A stretch of DNA of 64,000 nucleotides from Cadophora sp. MPI-SDFR-AT-0126. Taxonomy: Eukaryota > Ascomycota > Leotiomycetes > Helotiales > Ploettnerulaceae. The notes under the pieces are model-generated. The model searched no databases and was not told the DNA's origin. It saw only the letters and a list, made by a program, of their open reading frames with translations. The stretch spans positions 2,666,001-2,730,000 of the forward strand of contig JAGMVK010000006.1 in assembly GCA_020747065.1 (NCBI GenBank), in the 5' to 3' direction. Positions 33,435 to 43,910 of this stretch are shown one piece after another (the first letter of the stretch is position 1; each line of letters starts with the position of its first letter). The translations under genes were made by a program, and so were the position numbers.

Positions 33435-34700
33435 ACCTCATGCAGAGAGAACACAACTTTTATGCGCTGTGCGTAATGAAGTGAAGATGTGTGTGTGAGT
33501 GTGTGATGTGATGAAGTCTTACTTTTAGGAAAACCTCATTTCGCGGAAGAGAGTGTCGGTGAGGGCCCTTGTGGGGGGAAACTTCAATGAGAGGTTAGGC
33601 CTGGTCGTTGCTGGGCCGGCCCGCCAGTTTTTCCGGGCTGAGATGTGAAATTTTGCATCGTTGGGCGTCGAAGACCACCCAATCTGGACTTTTATACACA
33701 AACAATGCATTCCCTATGGAACCCTTCAAGCGAATGGCTCCACCAGCGAAGATCATTAAATGATGCGTTCGTGATCGCCAGCATCTTTTGTCGAGTCAGC
33801 CAGCCAACGAGAAAGTTCTCTGCTGCCCGAGGATCCGCAAGACGTAGTATCGGGCAGTCAGGTGCTGGCGATGTGCATTACAACGCATCTCATCGGCGCC
33901 CTGGCTCACGAACCATATGCCAGTGCATTAATTCTCCGTCCCACCCGTCCTATCAATGCAGGACAGTTGTCGAGACAACGCAGCATGAGCACTTTGAGTC
34001 GTGACGACTTTGTGTTGCGTGCATGTTGGAGTTGTATGCAAAAGCCACGTCCGTGGGCCAGCTGTGGGTCGACGATGCCTCGGCGTGGGATATATCGCAA
34101 AGCTGCGATCTTTGCCTTTCCTGGAGGGAGTCTATTGTGTTTACGATTTAGTACTGTCGATGTCGAGGGAATCATACACATCTGAAGATCAGATTACAGA
34201 GATGAACGACGTTAAAAAGTGCCGGAAAACTCGAAGCTCCATCCTTGCAATGTCAAGTGCGGTGAGACACATCACGTGGAATGGCTGCCGACGACACCAA
34301 GACCTCGCCTCCTGGAGGATGACTTGTTGGTGTAAGATGAGCTGTTATTTTGGGCCGTCGTGAATTCGGTTCGTTAAGAGATGTTTATTTTTATCAATTG
34401 TTTTTCGCTCTGTCAGATATCAAGCATCATCTTCTGTCTAGTCCTCCCTCTCGCTTCATCATCCCGGAGTTTCGACAGAAGTTGCCCAGTTCAGCACCAT
34501 CGACCCTTTCTGGCGAGCTTCGGGATAACATCGCCTTTCATCCGCCAAAACAGATTTAAAATTCTCCGCCTTGCGAGCCGACCTTTTACAAAACAACCAC
34601 TCCATAAGCGTTCTCTCGCGTCCACGTGACACCACTTGAAGCCAGCATCAACAAGTTTCTGTCCGTCCTCGCATCTCCCGCTCCTTCAAAGCAAGGTCCC
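33435..34700. other. Gene-free stretch upstream of the repeat protein
   Basis: GTGTGTG-rich microsatellite near 33489-33510, then DNA without recognisable coding content on either strand. Open frames near 33645 and 34001 overlap one another in different frames and have no protein character. Confidence 0.45.
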
Positions 34701-34734
34701 ATTGTCAGCCTCACTACTTATTTGGATCCAATTT

Positions 34735-35530
34735 GGTATGTCCAATGACTTCGCTGTGATTTGACGGCACCCGCTTTGTCAGAGGACCGGCTTTCCCAAA
34801 TTTCGTGACGTCGTAATCGAATTCTCCGAAGGCTGCACTATCAATGAGGACCGCTTCTCAAACCTACCTGAAGAAGGTGTCTAGTTCCAGGTTCTAATAC
34901 TGTCGGCGCTATTCGACATTCTGAACCATCCCAAAGAGTCGGTCGCCAGTCCGCAGTCGCTCTGAGTGAAGTACCTTCAAACTGCAACGACAAATCCATG
35001 CGAACTCCACTTCACTCCTGCAGCGGATCATAGAGCTCGGCTTCGGGACTGTCAACAGTATAGACATTCCGCGCTCGAATTTCGAGGCATGAAGTGGGAC
35101 TATATAAGTTTTTCGAAGAGCTATCCGAGGGGTTGGCTCAAGCCCACAGAGCAGAATATCACCAACCTCACTCTTCCCTGTGATGAATTCTGGGATTACA
35201 TGCATGAATAAGACTCCGATCCGTTCCCCTTCCCAAACCTCAGAAGACTTGAGCTCAACAACAGCTCTTCCTCTCACTATTGACAATTGAACTGGATATG
35301 CTGCCCGACCACTCTCGAGATTCTCATTCGGGATGATTGCAACACTGTCAGTCGCACTCGAGCTCATGGACCAGAACTCGCCGAGGGTTATTCGGCCGAT
35401 CCGATGGATGAAGGTCGAAGCTTTCTGTTCTACAGACATTTCAATCCACAGCGCTGGTCCGAAACCATCACCTAGTTCAAGAACTTTCTTCTGAATTTAA
35501 AACTGATCCAATTTGGACATGGTGAGTAGC
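34735..35530 (+). pseudogene. F-box/LRR-like protein relic broken by nonsense codons only
   Basis: One continuous frame, from about 34789 to 35527, carries sequence typical of a large fungal F-box-like family: FRDVVIEFSEGCTI, VKYLQTATTNPCELHF, ALEFRGMKWDYISFSKSYPR, GWLKPTEQNITNLTLPCDEF, FPNLRRLELNN, QLNWICCPTTLEILIRDDC and YRHFNPQRWSETIT. In-frame stops occur at 34882 (TAG), 34963 (TGA), 35209 (TAA), 35281 (TGA) and 35473 (TAG). No frameshift is needed, and each stop is one transition away from CAG, CAA, CGA or TGG. A canonical-looking intron (GTATGT near 34737 to TTTGTCAG near 34783) precedes the frame, and an earlier exon (SINKFLSVLASPAPSKQGPI) may lie at about 34640-34735. The gene is dead unless the stops are read through. 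Confidence 0.7.
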
Positions 35531-36194
35531 ATTCTGGCAAGAACTTCGATACCGAGGGCAAAGTTTCGTATCAGACATCAATGGCTACAATACAAGCCAG
35601 AGCCTGATGCTTCGGCTAGGTTTTCCTCGAAGTGAGCCGCAGTGGTCGTAATTTCCACAAACGATGGAGATTTGCAAGTATCTTCCCAAAAATATGGTGC
35701 TTCACTTCTGCACCATCCGGTCCAAGGGCATGATTATCTCCCATTCTCTATTTGCATCCAATCGACGGCGGCCCATGAGTTGATTCTTGACGACAAAGCG
35801 AGATCCATGAACCGCATACTGCTTTTAGCGAGCTGCCCCTGGTACGGAAAGGGGTTTGCAGTAGGTCTCGTCCAGCCCAGGTATTCTGCCTTCATGTTTA
35901 AGGTAGTTTATGGAGAAAATTCGAGAACTTCAGACATTTGATTGGAAGAACGACCTTACTGCCTTACAAGGGCGGACGAGACCCACTGGCAACCCCCTTC
36001 CGTACAATACCCCCAGCTGGCAGTCTCGGCAAACGACCCCGCCATATTGGGGGCCAAATCCACCCAGTACATATATCTGACCCCTCCATCCCTTTCGTAG
36101 AAATCCATAATCTACCTCTCCCATTGAATTCTCCAATCCCGCTCCAATTTCAAATCACAATTTAGCCTCTCTCTCAGCTTTCAAAACGAGAACC
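35531..36194. other. Intergenic stretch upstream of the first HET gene
   Basis: It may include more of the decayed F-box gene's 3' end but shows no clear reading frame. The last 150 bp are pyrimidine-rich (tctctctcagctttc at the end), as in the leader of the HET gene at 36195. Confidence 0.45.
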
Positions 36195-38201
36195 ATGCCC
36201 ACTTTGCCTTGCCCACTCTGCAACAGCCTCCACCCTCCAATCCTCGACACCCTCCCCCAGGGAAAATGGACCTCCATCTTCATCAACTTAACCGACCTCC
36301 ACACCTCCATCACCACAACCTCATGTCCGGAATGCACTCTGATCCACACTATTCTATCCCTCCACAAATCCTCCTGGGGCGCTCAAGACCTCACTCAATA
36401 CGTCGAATTAAAAGTAGCAGTCGGCAAGCAATGTCAAATATTCTGGCGAAAAGACGGGATCTACCTAGAAGTGTTCTCTCAGCCAAATGAACAGAAGATC
36501 GAGGGATTACCCGATACGATTGGTCCCGTAAAGGAAGTAGCCTCTCATTCATCATCAGACTCATGTTCCGCCCTCGCAGCATCATGGTTGAAAACATGCG
36601 TATCCACACACCCAACTTGTCGATCCATCTCAAATACATCTCCATCCCTCCCCACCCGCGTAATAGACGTCAGCACCTCAACTCCAACCCTTGATCCCTT
36701 CCTCCTCGAAACCCACGGCCAAAAAGGAAAATACGTCGCCCTATCCTACTGCTGGGGCTTCCCCCTCCTCCATCCCATCCTCAAAACAACCGCTGCAAAC
36801 TACACCTCCCATCTCCAACGCATCCCCTTCACCACAATGCCAAAAACCCTCCAAGACGCCGTAACCATCACCCGCCGCCTCGGCATCCAATACCTCTGGA
36901 TCGACGCCCTCTGCATCATCCAAGGCGACGCCGACGACTGGGCTAGAGAATCAAGCAAAATGTGCGACGTCTACAGCCACGCACACCTCACCATCGCAGG
37001 TGACAACTCTCCCGGGACATCGCACGGAATTCTCAACTCGCAGCTATTCGGCACGCCCCCAATCCAGGTTTCGTATAGAGGCGGAACCGTATATGTACGA
37101 AAGCAATTGGGTCGCGAACACGATAATTTCTCCATGGTAGGTCGCGGGCCGCAGCCAGAACCGATCAATTGTCGGGGCTGGTGTCTCCAGGAAGCGGTGC
37201 TTTCGAATCGGCTGCTGCGGTACACGAGTAAAGAGCTGTTCTGGGAGTGCAACGAGTGGCGGTTCTGCGAGTGCGGACATACCGATGGCTCTGGTGGGGC
37301 GATTGAGGAGCATGACGAGGCGAGTAGTAGGGGGTTGAGGAGGCCGGATGTGTTTGGGAGGAGCTTGAGGGGGGAGGAGCTCAGGCAGAGTTGGAGTGAT
37401 GTGGTGATGAAGTTTAGCGAGAGGCAGTTGGGGTTTGATGAGGATAAATTGCCTGCGCTGTCGGGGTTGGCGAATCAGTTTGCCAGGGTGAGGGCGTTGG
37501 GGAGCGGAAGGGGAGAGGGAGATGAGTATTTGGCGGGGCATTGGAGGGAGGATTTGGTGGTTTCGTTGCTTTGGAATGTGGAAGACGATAGGTCGAGGGA
37601 TATGCGGGACAAGGAGGTCGTGTATCGACGGCCAAAGATGTGGAGGGCGCCTAGTTGGAGCTGGGCGGCTGTGGAGGGTCCGGTTACGGTTATTCCGTTG
37701 AGGCATTTTAGGGGGTGTTTGGATATTCTAGATGTTAGTACTGTGAAGAGTACGATGGATCCATATGGGAAGATTCAGGAGGGAAGTGGGAGGCTTGTTG
37801 TTAAGGGGAAAATTGTACATGGTTTCTCGATTAGCTGGAAGGAAATGGGGAGTGGTGAGACGTATGAGGGGTACGTGGAAGGTAAAAGGTATGCTGTGTG
37901 GAAAGGAGATGAGGCGAGGACGATTATTCCTGATGATGGACCGAATGAGATGAATGTCACTGCCATTGAGAAATTGAAAGGCAAGGTGAGTTGTCTTTTG
38001 GTGGGCGTTGTCGAGTTACCGGGATCGGGAACTGAGGATTTCTTTCTCGTTTTGAGCAAGAAGGAAGGAGATTCAGGAGTGTATGAGAGAACTGGGGTAT
38101 CTTTGCGCCGATATCTGCATCATCGGGCAAATGAGAATAATGATGATGCTGTGGATGGCTTGTTTATGGATGCAAAAGAGGAGACTATAACGATTTATTG
38201 A
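36195..38201 (+). CDS. HET-domain (heterokaryon incompatibility) protein
   Basis: Single-exon gene, 668 residues. The N-terminal CPLCNSLHPPI and SCPECTLIHTIL are paired Cys motifs often preceding HET domains. HET motifs in order: KYVALSYCWGFPLL (about residue 180), TMPKTLQDAVTITRRLGIQY, LWIDALCIIQGDADDWARES, CDVYSHAHLTIAGD, then RGWCLQEAVLSNRLLRYTSK with ELFWECNEWRFCECG. The C-terminal third is a lineage-specific beta-rich tail with APSWSWAAVEGPV, usual for this class. HET domains act as TIR-like death effectors in fungal allorecognition. Codon use changes along the gene: the first third is C-ending and the rest G/T-rich. The open minus-strand frames over it are shadows. Confidence 0.92.
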   Translation: MPTLPCPLCNSLHPPILDTLPQGKWTSIFINLTDLHTSITTTSCPECTLIHTILSLHKSSWGAQDLTQYVELKVAVGKQCQIFWRKDGIYLEVFSQPNEQKIEGLPDTIGPVKEVASHSSSDSCSALAASWLKTCVSTHPTCRSISNTSPSLPTRVIDVSTSTPTLDPFLLETHGQKGKYVALSYCWGFPLLHPILKTTAANYTSHLQRIPFTTMPKTLQDAVTITRRLGIQYLWIDALCIIQGDADDWARESSKMCDVYSHAHLTIAGDNSPGTSHGILNSQLFGTPPIQVSYRGGTVYVRKQLGREHDNFSMVGRGPQPEPINCRGWCLQEAVLSNRLLRYTSKELFWECNEWRFCECGHTDGSGGAIEEHDEASSRGLRRPDVFGRSLRGEELRQSWSDVVMKFSERQLGFDEDKLPALSGLANQFARVRALGSGRGEGDEYLAGHWREDLVVSLLWNVEDDRSRDMRDKEVVYRRPKMWRAPSWSWAAVEGPVTVIPLRHFRGCLDILDVSTVKSTMDPYGKIQEGSGRLVVKGKIVHGFSISWKEMGSGETYEGYVEGKRYAVWKGDEARTIIPDDGPNEMNVTAIEKLKGKVSCLLVGVVELPGSGTEDFFLVLSKKEGDSGVYERTGVSLRRYLHHRANENNDDAVDGLFMDAKEETITIY

Positions 38202-39036
38202 GAGATAAGCAGGAAAAATGAGCATGTAAGACAGGAACCATAGCGTGGGATGATTCGAAAGGAGAAATGGATACCGACTTGATGACTTTGGATTCAGAAG
38301 TTCTTCTTGCGTGGAGCAGAGATTGAGAGTCGACTCTGTTGTTCAGATGTTCCTGCAGTTCTCCAAAAATTGATCTACTTGAAATGCAGATGGCAGCATC
38401 ACAACCTCTCAAAAACCTCACCAAACCAATATTCAAGTTATAACCATCGTATTTCCAAATGAACCTTCCACCAAGTCTCCCTAAATCCCCTATCTTCCCA
38501 AACAGAATTGCAGAATTCAATTCAATGACAAAGCTCGCTTAGCCATAGCGGGCTCAAGGTCGGGCCTGGTTTACAAAGAGCTTTAATTTATGATAAAGCA
38601 GGGCTCTTCTACCTCAGCATTACTTTTAGTTTTCACTACTCTTGAAATAACTGGGATAATTATATTAGAACTTTTGAGTCCTTCAGAGCCGCTGCGAAGT
38701 TGTCAGTAGCGTTGTGGCTGCTGTATGGCGCAAGTTTAAAGAAAGACGCCGCCATCATCAGCACCTCCAATCCCGGTCTAATATTAGTGCGTAACGCTCC
38801 TAGGTGTTTCACATAAAGATAACGCCAAGCCTATAAAAACTATGGGTATAAGTAATCCAACCCTAAAAAAAATTTGTCCTCCGCAGGTTCACTCTGCTTT
38901 GACGACAACGACTACCACCACCGCCGCCACAGTTATCATATAATACGCGGAACTATCCAGCATTCGCCTCGACCTTTGCATGCCATGCAGTATTCAAACC
39001 AGCGCGCAGCATAGTGTGAGCCATCACGCCCGAGCA
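38202..39036. other. Intergenic region between two convergent HET genes
   Basis: It contains repeat copy 1 (38315-38545) and then AT-rich DNA with no coding signature. The two HET genes point towards each other across it. Confidence 0.5.
38315..38545 (+). repeat. Diverged direct repeat, copy 1
   Basis: It matches 41206-41552 in the same orientation. Shared blocks include cagagattgagagtcgactc, cagatgttcctgcagttctcc, ctctcaaaaacct, ccaagtctccctaaatcccc and aattcaattcaatgacaaag, with agctcgctta at the end. Copy 1 is richer in C at positions where copy 2 has T. Confidence 0.7.
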
Positions 39037-41013
39037 TCAATACAAGCGGACTATTTCTCCTTGCTGGACCTCTGCGTCCAAGCTGTGACTGCTCACAACC
39101 AGCTCGTAGAATCCTAGCACTTCGAATCCAACCGCTTGAGTGCGCGGGCGTAGCAGGATAGGGGATGTTGCTCCTCTGAGTTTGTAGGCAAAATCACCAG
39201 CCGCCGCATTATTACCTTCGCGATCTGACCCAACAAGTGACACAAGTATGCTGCCATTAGCTAGGAGAATGTGGGTAAAATTTAGAAATACTAGATTCAA
39301 TACTCCCACACAGGATAAAGCTTCCAGGCCCCACGATGAAGGCGGGCCTCTTTCAATAGCCTGATGCAAGGACAGGATGTCATCCGCGAAGCCCCCAAAT
39401 ATACACGAGACAAATCGTGCCCAGTCTTGGAGAATGCGCTGAGTACCACGACTGTAGAAATGTGATGCAGGAATCATTATAGTTCTTGCAAGGTCGAGAA
39501 AGATGTCCAAAACCTTGGATGGGCCTTCGGCCGCTTGCATATAGCCCCTTGAGACTGCCGGATCAGATGAATGTACCGCGGTAACTTTGCCCAGGCAAAA
39601 ACTCGGAACTGATAAGCATCGGTCGTTTTCCGAAAATTCGCCCGCAAAAGGAATATCTGTCGGTTGGTAGTTGAGACATTCTGTGTAGTCGGGTACCCAT
39701 GTTGGGAACCCCTGAAGTCGACCCGGTGTCCCCAAGGCGAGAACGTCAATACTCTTCGTGGTTTTGAGGAGGAATTTCGTGTATTCATGAAACACGTCAC
39801 CGAATGAGCGACTGTAATCTGGTTGAATATACCTAGGCAATTCTGGAAAATCTGTAAGGCCAAGGAGTCCGTAAATTCGATCGTGCGGAACTGTGGTTTG
39901 TCCTTCAGAGAAGGACGCCAATCGCTCGAGGAGCTCACTGCCGAACTGGCTAAGAGTTGCTGAATTCTCTGTTCTTGATGAGGAGATTCTGATACGAAAG
40001 AATTGGGCTACCAGATCCAGTCTAGATCGCAATGGGTTTGCACTCCTAGGGGAAGATCTGGTAGTGCCCCTGGCTCGGCTCGAGAGCTTGAAGGCAAGTG
40101 CTAATATATTATCCAACCGAAGAGGGGCCAGAAGCACCCCAGCAAGAGGCGTGAAATAATCCCCAAACTGGCCTGCCTTCAAAGCCGCAGCAATAGCTGA
40201 CTTCAAATGTGCTAGTTTCCATAGACTGGTCGCTTCCTTACCAACAAGAAGTACGGGGTATTCACGGGCCAAGACAGCTTCTTGCAACGTCCAGGTCCTC
40301 ATCATCCATGCCCCTCCATTAACCAAAATTGAGATCAGTAATTGAGCGATATCCTGCGTTTCTACCACCTCCTGATTCAAAATGCTAATCTTTGTCTCCG
40401 CCGGTGCGTCCAGAAATCCCGAGCTATCAGGTAACGTCAAAATCCCATCGTGCAATGCCTCTGCGGCAGCGACAACCTGCATGACGTGTTGGTCAGAATC
40501 TTCGTCCGTCGGAATTCCACCCCACCAAATGACGACTCTTGTCGCCGTACTATACAGCTCCTTCATCCGCGGTATCTGTCTCGACCTCTCCTTCATGTTA
40601 CTTTGATTGATGCATATAGCGTCAATCCACCAACAGATCGCATGTTTTTTCCAGCTAATATTATCACCATCTATTTCATCCGTCTGGATCCGAGGGACCT
40701 CCTTGTCATACGGCTTCCGATGTGGATCATAGCGATTGCGAAATCCCATGATTGCCGACCAGAGATTGACCGTGATCGGAAACTCCTTTTCATTCAAGGT
40801 GATCAAGCGAGTATCGTTCGCATCTCCCCACACATAGGATAAAGCGAAGAAATCGGAGGATCCAAGAGGGACGTGAAATAGCTTTCCCTCGATCCGATCA
40901 TCGCCCCTTGAGGCTGGAGAGCAAGGCTTGAATCTGACTACCCGGATGTCAGAGCCTCGCAGCCGCCGATGGATTTGGGATCCCTTAAATGCGTCCATCG
41001 AATGTGATGTCAA
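39037..41013 (-). CDS. HET-domain (heterokaryon incompatibility) protein
   Basis: Single-exon gene, 658 residues. HET motifs: FFALSYVWGDANDTRLITL (about residue 56), CWWIDAICINQSNMKERSRQ, IPRMKELYSTATRVVIWWGG and RTWTLQEAVLA (about residue 240). Further on, TVPHDRIYGLLGLTDF and IQPDYSRSFGDVFHEYTKFL are the segments that usually follow the HET core in the large HET-6-like group, with LQGFPTWVPDYT as the conserved Trp-Val-Pro-Asp-(Trp/Tyr) motif and AVGFEVLGFYELV close to the end. The sequence diverges strongly from the neighbouring HET gene, so they are not recent duplicates. The two are convergent. The start is the first ATG, only six codons before DAFKGSQ. Confidence 0.9.
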   Translation of the reverse strand: MTSHSMDAFKGSQIHRRLRGSDIRVVRFKPCSPASRGDDRIEGKLFHVPLGSSDFFALSYVWGDANDTRLITLNEKEFPITVNLWSAIMGFRNRYDPHRKPYDKEVPRIQTDEIDGDNISWKKHAICWWIDAICINQSNMKERSRQIPRMKELYSTATRVVIWWGGIPTDEDSDQHVMQVVAAAEALHDGILTLPDSSGFLDAPAETKISILNQEVVETQDIAQLLISILVNGGAWMMRTWTLQEAVLAREYPVLLVGKEATSLWKLAHLKSAIAAALKAGQFGDYFTPLAGVLLAPLRLDNILALAFKLSSRARGTTRSSPRSANPLRSRLDLVAQFFRIRISSSRTENSATLSQFGSELLERLASFSEGQTTVPHDRIYGLLGLTDFPELPRYIQPDYSRSFGDVFHEYTKFLLKTTKSIDVLALGTPGRLQGFPTWVPDYTECLNYQPTDIPFAGEFSENDRCLSVPSFCLGKVTAVHSSDPAVSRGYMQAAEGPSKVLDIFLDLARTIMIPASHFYSRGTQRILQDWARFVSCIFGGFADDILSLHQAIERGPPSSWGLEALSCVGVLNLVFLNFTHILLANGSILVSLVGSDREGNNAAAGDFAYKLRGATSPILLRPRTQAVGFEVLGFYELVVSSHSLDAEVQQGEIVRLY

Positions 41014-41205
41014 GAGGGTCCGCTTCTTGAATATTGCTATAGCCCGTTAATGATGTGTCGAATTGTTTGAGTTGTGTTGTGATGTGATGTGGTGCGGGGG
41101 TAGAAGTTGCGCTAGATAGGGCTGAAAAGGTGAGGTCCATCCATGACTTCTTCACCCGCATGCTGTATGCATGACGTGTCAACAAGGCTTTCGGGCAACG
41201 CTGCA

Positions 41206-41552
41206 GACAGAGATTAAGAGTTGACTTCTTTTACTCCGATGTTCTTGTAGTTCTCTAAAATAAATACACGTAAAGTACTGACGAGAGCATTACCCGTTAC
41301 GCTGCTGCCAGGGTCGACTTCACCCACGTGACCGTGCTAAAGTCCATGAAGCGAAGCCTGTAGCGCAGCCTGAAGCGAGAAGTCAACCCTGGCAGCAGCA
41401 TAACGGATAACATCTCAAAAACCTTACAAAACTGATCTTTAAATCATCGCATTTCCAGAAGGACCTTCTACTAAGTCTCCCTAAAAACCCCCTATCTTCT
41501 GAAACGTAATCGCGAGATTTAATTCAATGTTAAAGCTCGCTTATCCACAACT
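41206..41552 (+). repeat. Diverged direct repeat, copy 2, with an insertion
   Basis: Second copy of the 38315-38545 sequence: cagagattaagagttgactt, gatgttcttgtagttctcta, ctcaaaaacctta, ctaagtctccctaaaaaccc and aattcaatgttaaagctcgc. It is interrupted by the foldback element at 41291-41411. Most differences from copy 1 are C to T, several in a CA-to-TA context. Confidence 0.7.
41291..41411. mobile_element. 121-bp foldback (MITE-like) element with 32-bp inverted repeats
   Basis: The left end begins ttacccgttacgctgctgcc and continues agggtcgacttc (41291-41322). The right end (41380-41411) is its reverse complement with three mismatches in 32, all C/T transitions. The loop is about 57 bp. The element is bounded by TTA and TAA, so a TA target duplication (Tc1/mariner style) is possible. 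A short trace of the right end (tggcagcat) also stands in repeat copy 1, so the element may belong to a larger repeat. Confidence 0.7.
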
Positions 41553-41633
41553 TAGCAAAGTAGATATAAACACCCACCAAAAAGTGGAGTTTCTAGTTCA
41601 TAAAATCCACAAAATCCCGAACACTAAAAAGAG

Positions 41634-41642
41634 AGAAAAAAA
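41634..41642 (-). terminator. Pol III terminator of the 5S rRNA gene
   Basis: An unbroken A run on the plus strand (about 41636-41643) gives a T run on the minus strand directly after the 3' end of the 5S RNA, the standard Pol III stop. Confidence 0.75.
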
Positions 41643-41761
41643 ACATACAACAGCAGGTATTCGCTGGTGGTCACCCACCCAACTACTAATCTGCCGATCT
41701 GGTGCTTATGTATGGCAGAGCGGACGGGATGCCCAGGTCTCACCAGTCTATGGTCGTATGT
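41643..41761 (-). rRNA. 5S ribosomal RNA
   Basis: The minus strand gives a 119-nt sequence starting ACATACGACCATAGACTGG, with ATCCCGTCCGCTCTGCCATA and GTAGTTGGGTGGGTGACCACC, and ending CTGCTGTTGTATGT. This is the complete fungal 5S rRNA layout, including the internal Pol III A-box, intermediate element and C-box. The 5' and 3' ends pair as helix I (ACATACGAC with GTTGTATGT, one G-T pair). A run of seven T follows on the minus strand, as a Pol III terminator should. 5S genes are dispersed singly in filamentous ascomycetes. It may be functional; small deviations in the arm near AGCACCAGATCGGC would need checking. Confidence 0.88.
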
Positions 41762-43910
41762 GGGAGAGAATCGTTTAGGAGGGCATTTAAGGAGATGGGT
41801 GTTTGAAGATTTGAAGGGGGTCGGATTTTGGATTGCGAGTTGAGGTTTAGAGAGGGGAGGGGATTGTTGGGTTTAGGGGAGGAAGAGGCCATCGAAGGGT
41901 TTAGCGAAGTACGGCGGCCAGGTGTAGATAACGCTAAGAAATTGATGGAAAAATACATGAATGCGTTTATAACGTAGCCGGAGTTAGAAAGTCTTAGCAG
42001 GCAAGGATTCTGAGAGAGACAATTAAGGGTAGTTTAATGGAATTTTGTACCTTCTTTGCGCGATATATGTAAGAAATGAAGTGCCTTGAAATTGCGCCTA
42101 ATGTCGGGAGTCAGGTAAGCATTGCGGTTTAACGAACTATTCGCTAGACTCTCTAACTCGCCGAGCCGCCTCTCTTACTTAGTGAATGAGAATCTCAAAA
42201 TATCAATATGAAGTTCCCGTTGCTGGACTTGTACTAGCAAGAATGACTCTTGCCAAGCCACTGCAGAGGACAACGAGGTATCGGCTAAATCATACAACAG
42301 TCAAAGGGCAAAAGATTTCTCCATGGAACTTGCCACCTGATAATTGAATCTGCTACTTAACAATTGACAAGCAATGCATGATTCAAAAAAGAGTTTGTTG
42401 TTCCACATCGGATCTGAATATTCCCGAACAATCATCAACCTGACTTTATCACGAACGATGCACATCACTTCGCCAAATCAAAAAAAAAAAAAAGTGAAGA
42501 TCTGCAATGTTAGGCACAACATCGTGAGGGGTCAAGGTCTTGGTAAAAAGGAGAAAACTCATGCGCCCAGCAAAGTCTTATGTTTTGGCTAAAGTACAAA
42601 CAAAAGCTCCTCTCTCCAAACCCAACCCAAAGCTGTTGTTCTAGTCTCTCGCCTAATATGCACTAACGCTCCACACCATCACACTAAGCCATAAGCGGCC
42701 TCGTCCAAAGCTTGTGCCCGGCAACGCTCCATTCCGATGTCCAAAACAGGAAACACTTAATGACAGTCCAGCAGTAGTGCGCAAACTATGCGTTCAGTGG
42801 TACATGTTTGCATCCTTTTGATGTCACTGGCATCTGGCGGGGGCTAAGCATTCCCCAGCCCTCGGTAACTAATCCTGCCGATGATATCAGCCAATCGTAC
42901 ACGCGCGATTTCTCATCCCGTACCCATCAACATCAGCTGGTATAATTTTTAGCTCATGAGTGCAAGTGCGTTCCTGTTCCTGGAAGGAAGGGGTATGGGG
43001 GCTTGATGCGGTTAGGTACGAGGAGCGAATAGTACGAATGGGGTTACAGTGTTGTCCGAGTGTTACGAATGTGGTGTTGGCAAGCTGCTAGCAAGAGGAG
43101 GAAATGAGGTTTTCCGAGATTACAGGAACGGCGACGGTCGAGAACTCCTCAATAGGTAGGCTTGGCTATGGTGGATGAAGGAAAGAGAGCGCTATGATGA
43201 AATGGCAAAGGCAAAGGGGCGATTCTAACTTATGGGTAAGCCTCCTTCCCTCACAATCCCATATTTGCTAAATTTCCACTCAATATTGCCTACCCAAGAT
43301 CTAGCAGGTCACGGCGTGCTTTGGGCTTCTCATCTAGTATGGATGAATTACGGACGATGAGAGCTCGGATAGAAATGAATTTCTTTGGTTACTGTACTCC
43401 ACGATGTTTATTTCCAATTCTTCGCCACTGGTTGGTCCATCAAAGCAGGATCTACAAGACCCTGACGATCCTTCTGCGTTCGGGACTCTGACTTCCGGTC
43501 CACCCCCTCTCTACACACAAGAACTCAAACCCCGAGGGTTCATGGTAATGGGTTATTATGGAGATCCAAGATGGTCATTCCCCACAGCCTCCAATCTTAC
43601 TGCCAGGGTCTAAGACAAAGCTTCCTCCCTGCTGGCGTCAAAGCTGTTGTCCCTAGACCTCATCCGCACCAGTCTTCCTCCGCGCTTGTTGCTCTAGGCG
43701 GGAGATCGGAATTGGATAGCTTAGCTCTGCTTGTAGCGTTGCTACCATCCCATAAGCTCTAAATATGTTTTTGTCATTTCGGTCCTCCATAAAGAACCTC
43801 CCGCGCCCCAAGTCTCCATTCCCCTTTTGCTCCTCTGTTGAATTTTGACTCTTCAGCATTTTTGATATCAATTAACCACTTTCGTTTTCCTGACGTTAAT
43901 CATCATCATC
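41762..43910. other. 2.1-kb gene-poor region
   Basis: No convincing gene. It holds an A13 tract at about 42480, AT/GC-mixed non-coding DNA and, at its right end, the CT-rich promoter and leader of the GPI-anchored protein gene (a run of tcatcatcatc just before 43911). Frames near 42374, 43404 and 43571 have no recognisable protein. Confidence 0.45.

Noticed and set aside
34909..35439. 176-codon minus-strand frame opposite the F-box relic
   Set aside because: The plus-strand frame holds the family sequence over the same span; the minus frame is open partly because the stops lie on the other strand.
37044..37706. 220-codon minus-strand frame inside the first HET gene
   Set aside because: It is antisense to strong HET motifs on the plus strand and has a Pro/His/Arg composition typical of a shadow frame.
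42374..43762. Short frames in the 41.8-43.9 kb gap
   Set aside because: None has a signal peptide, domain or splice partner, and composition is not protein-like.
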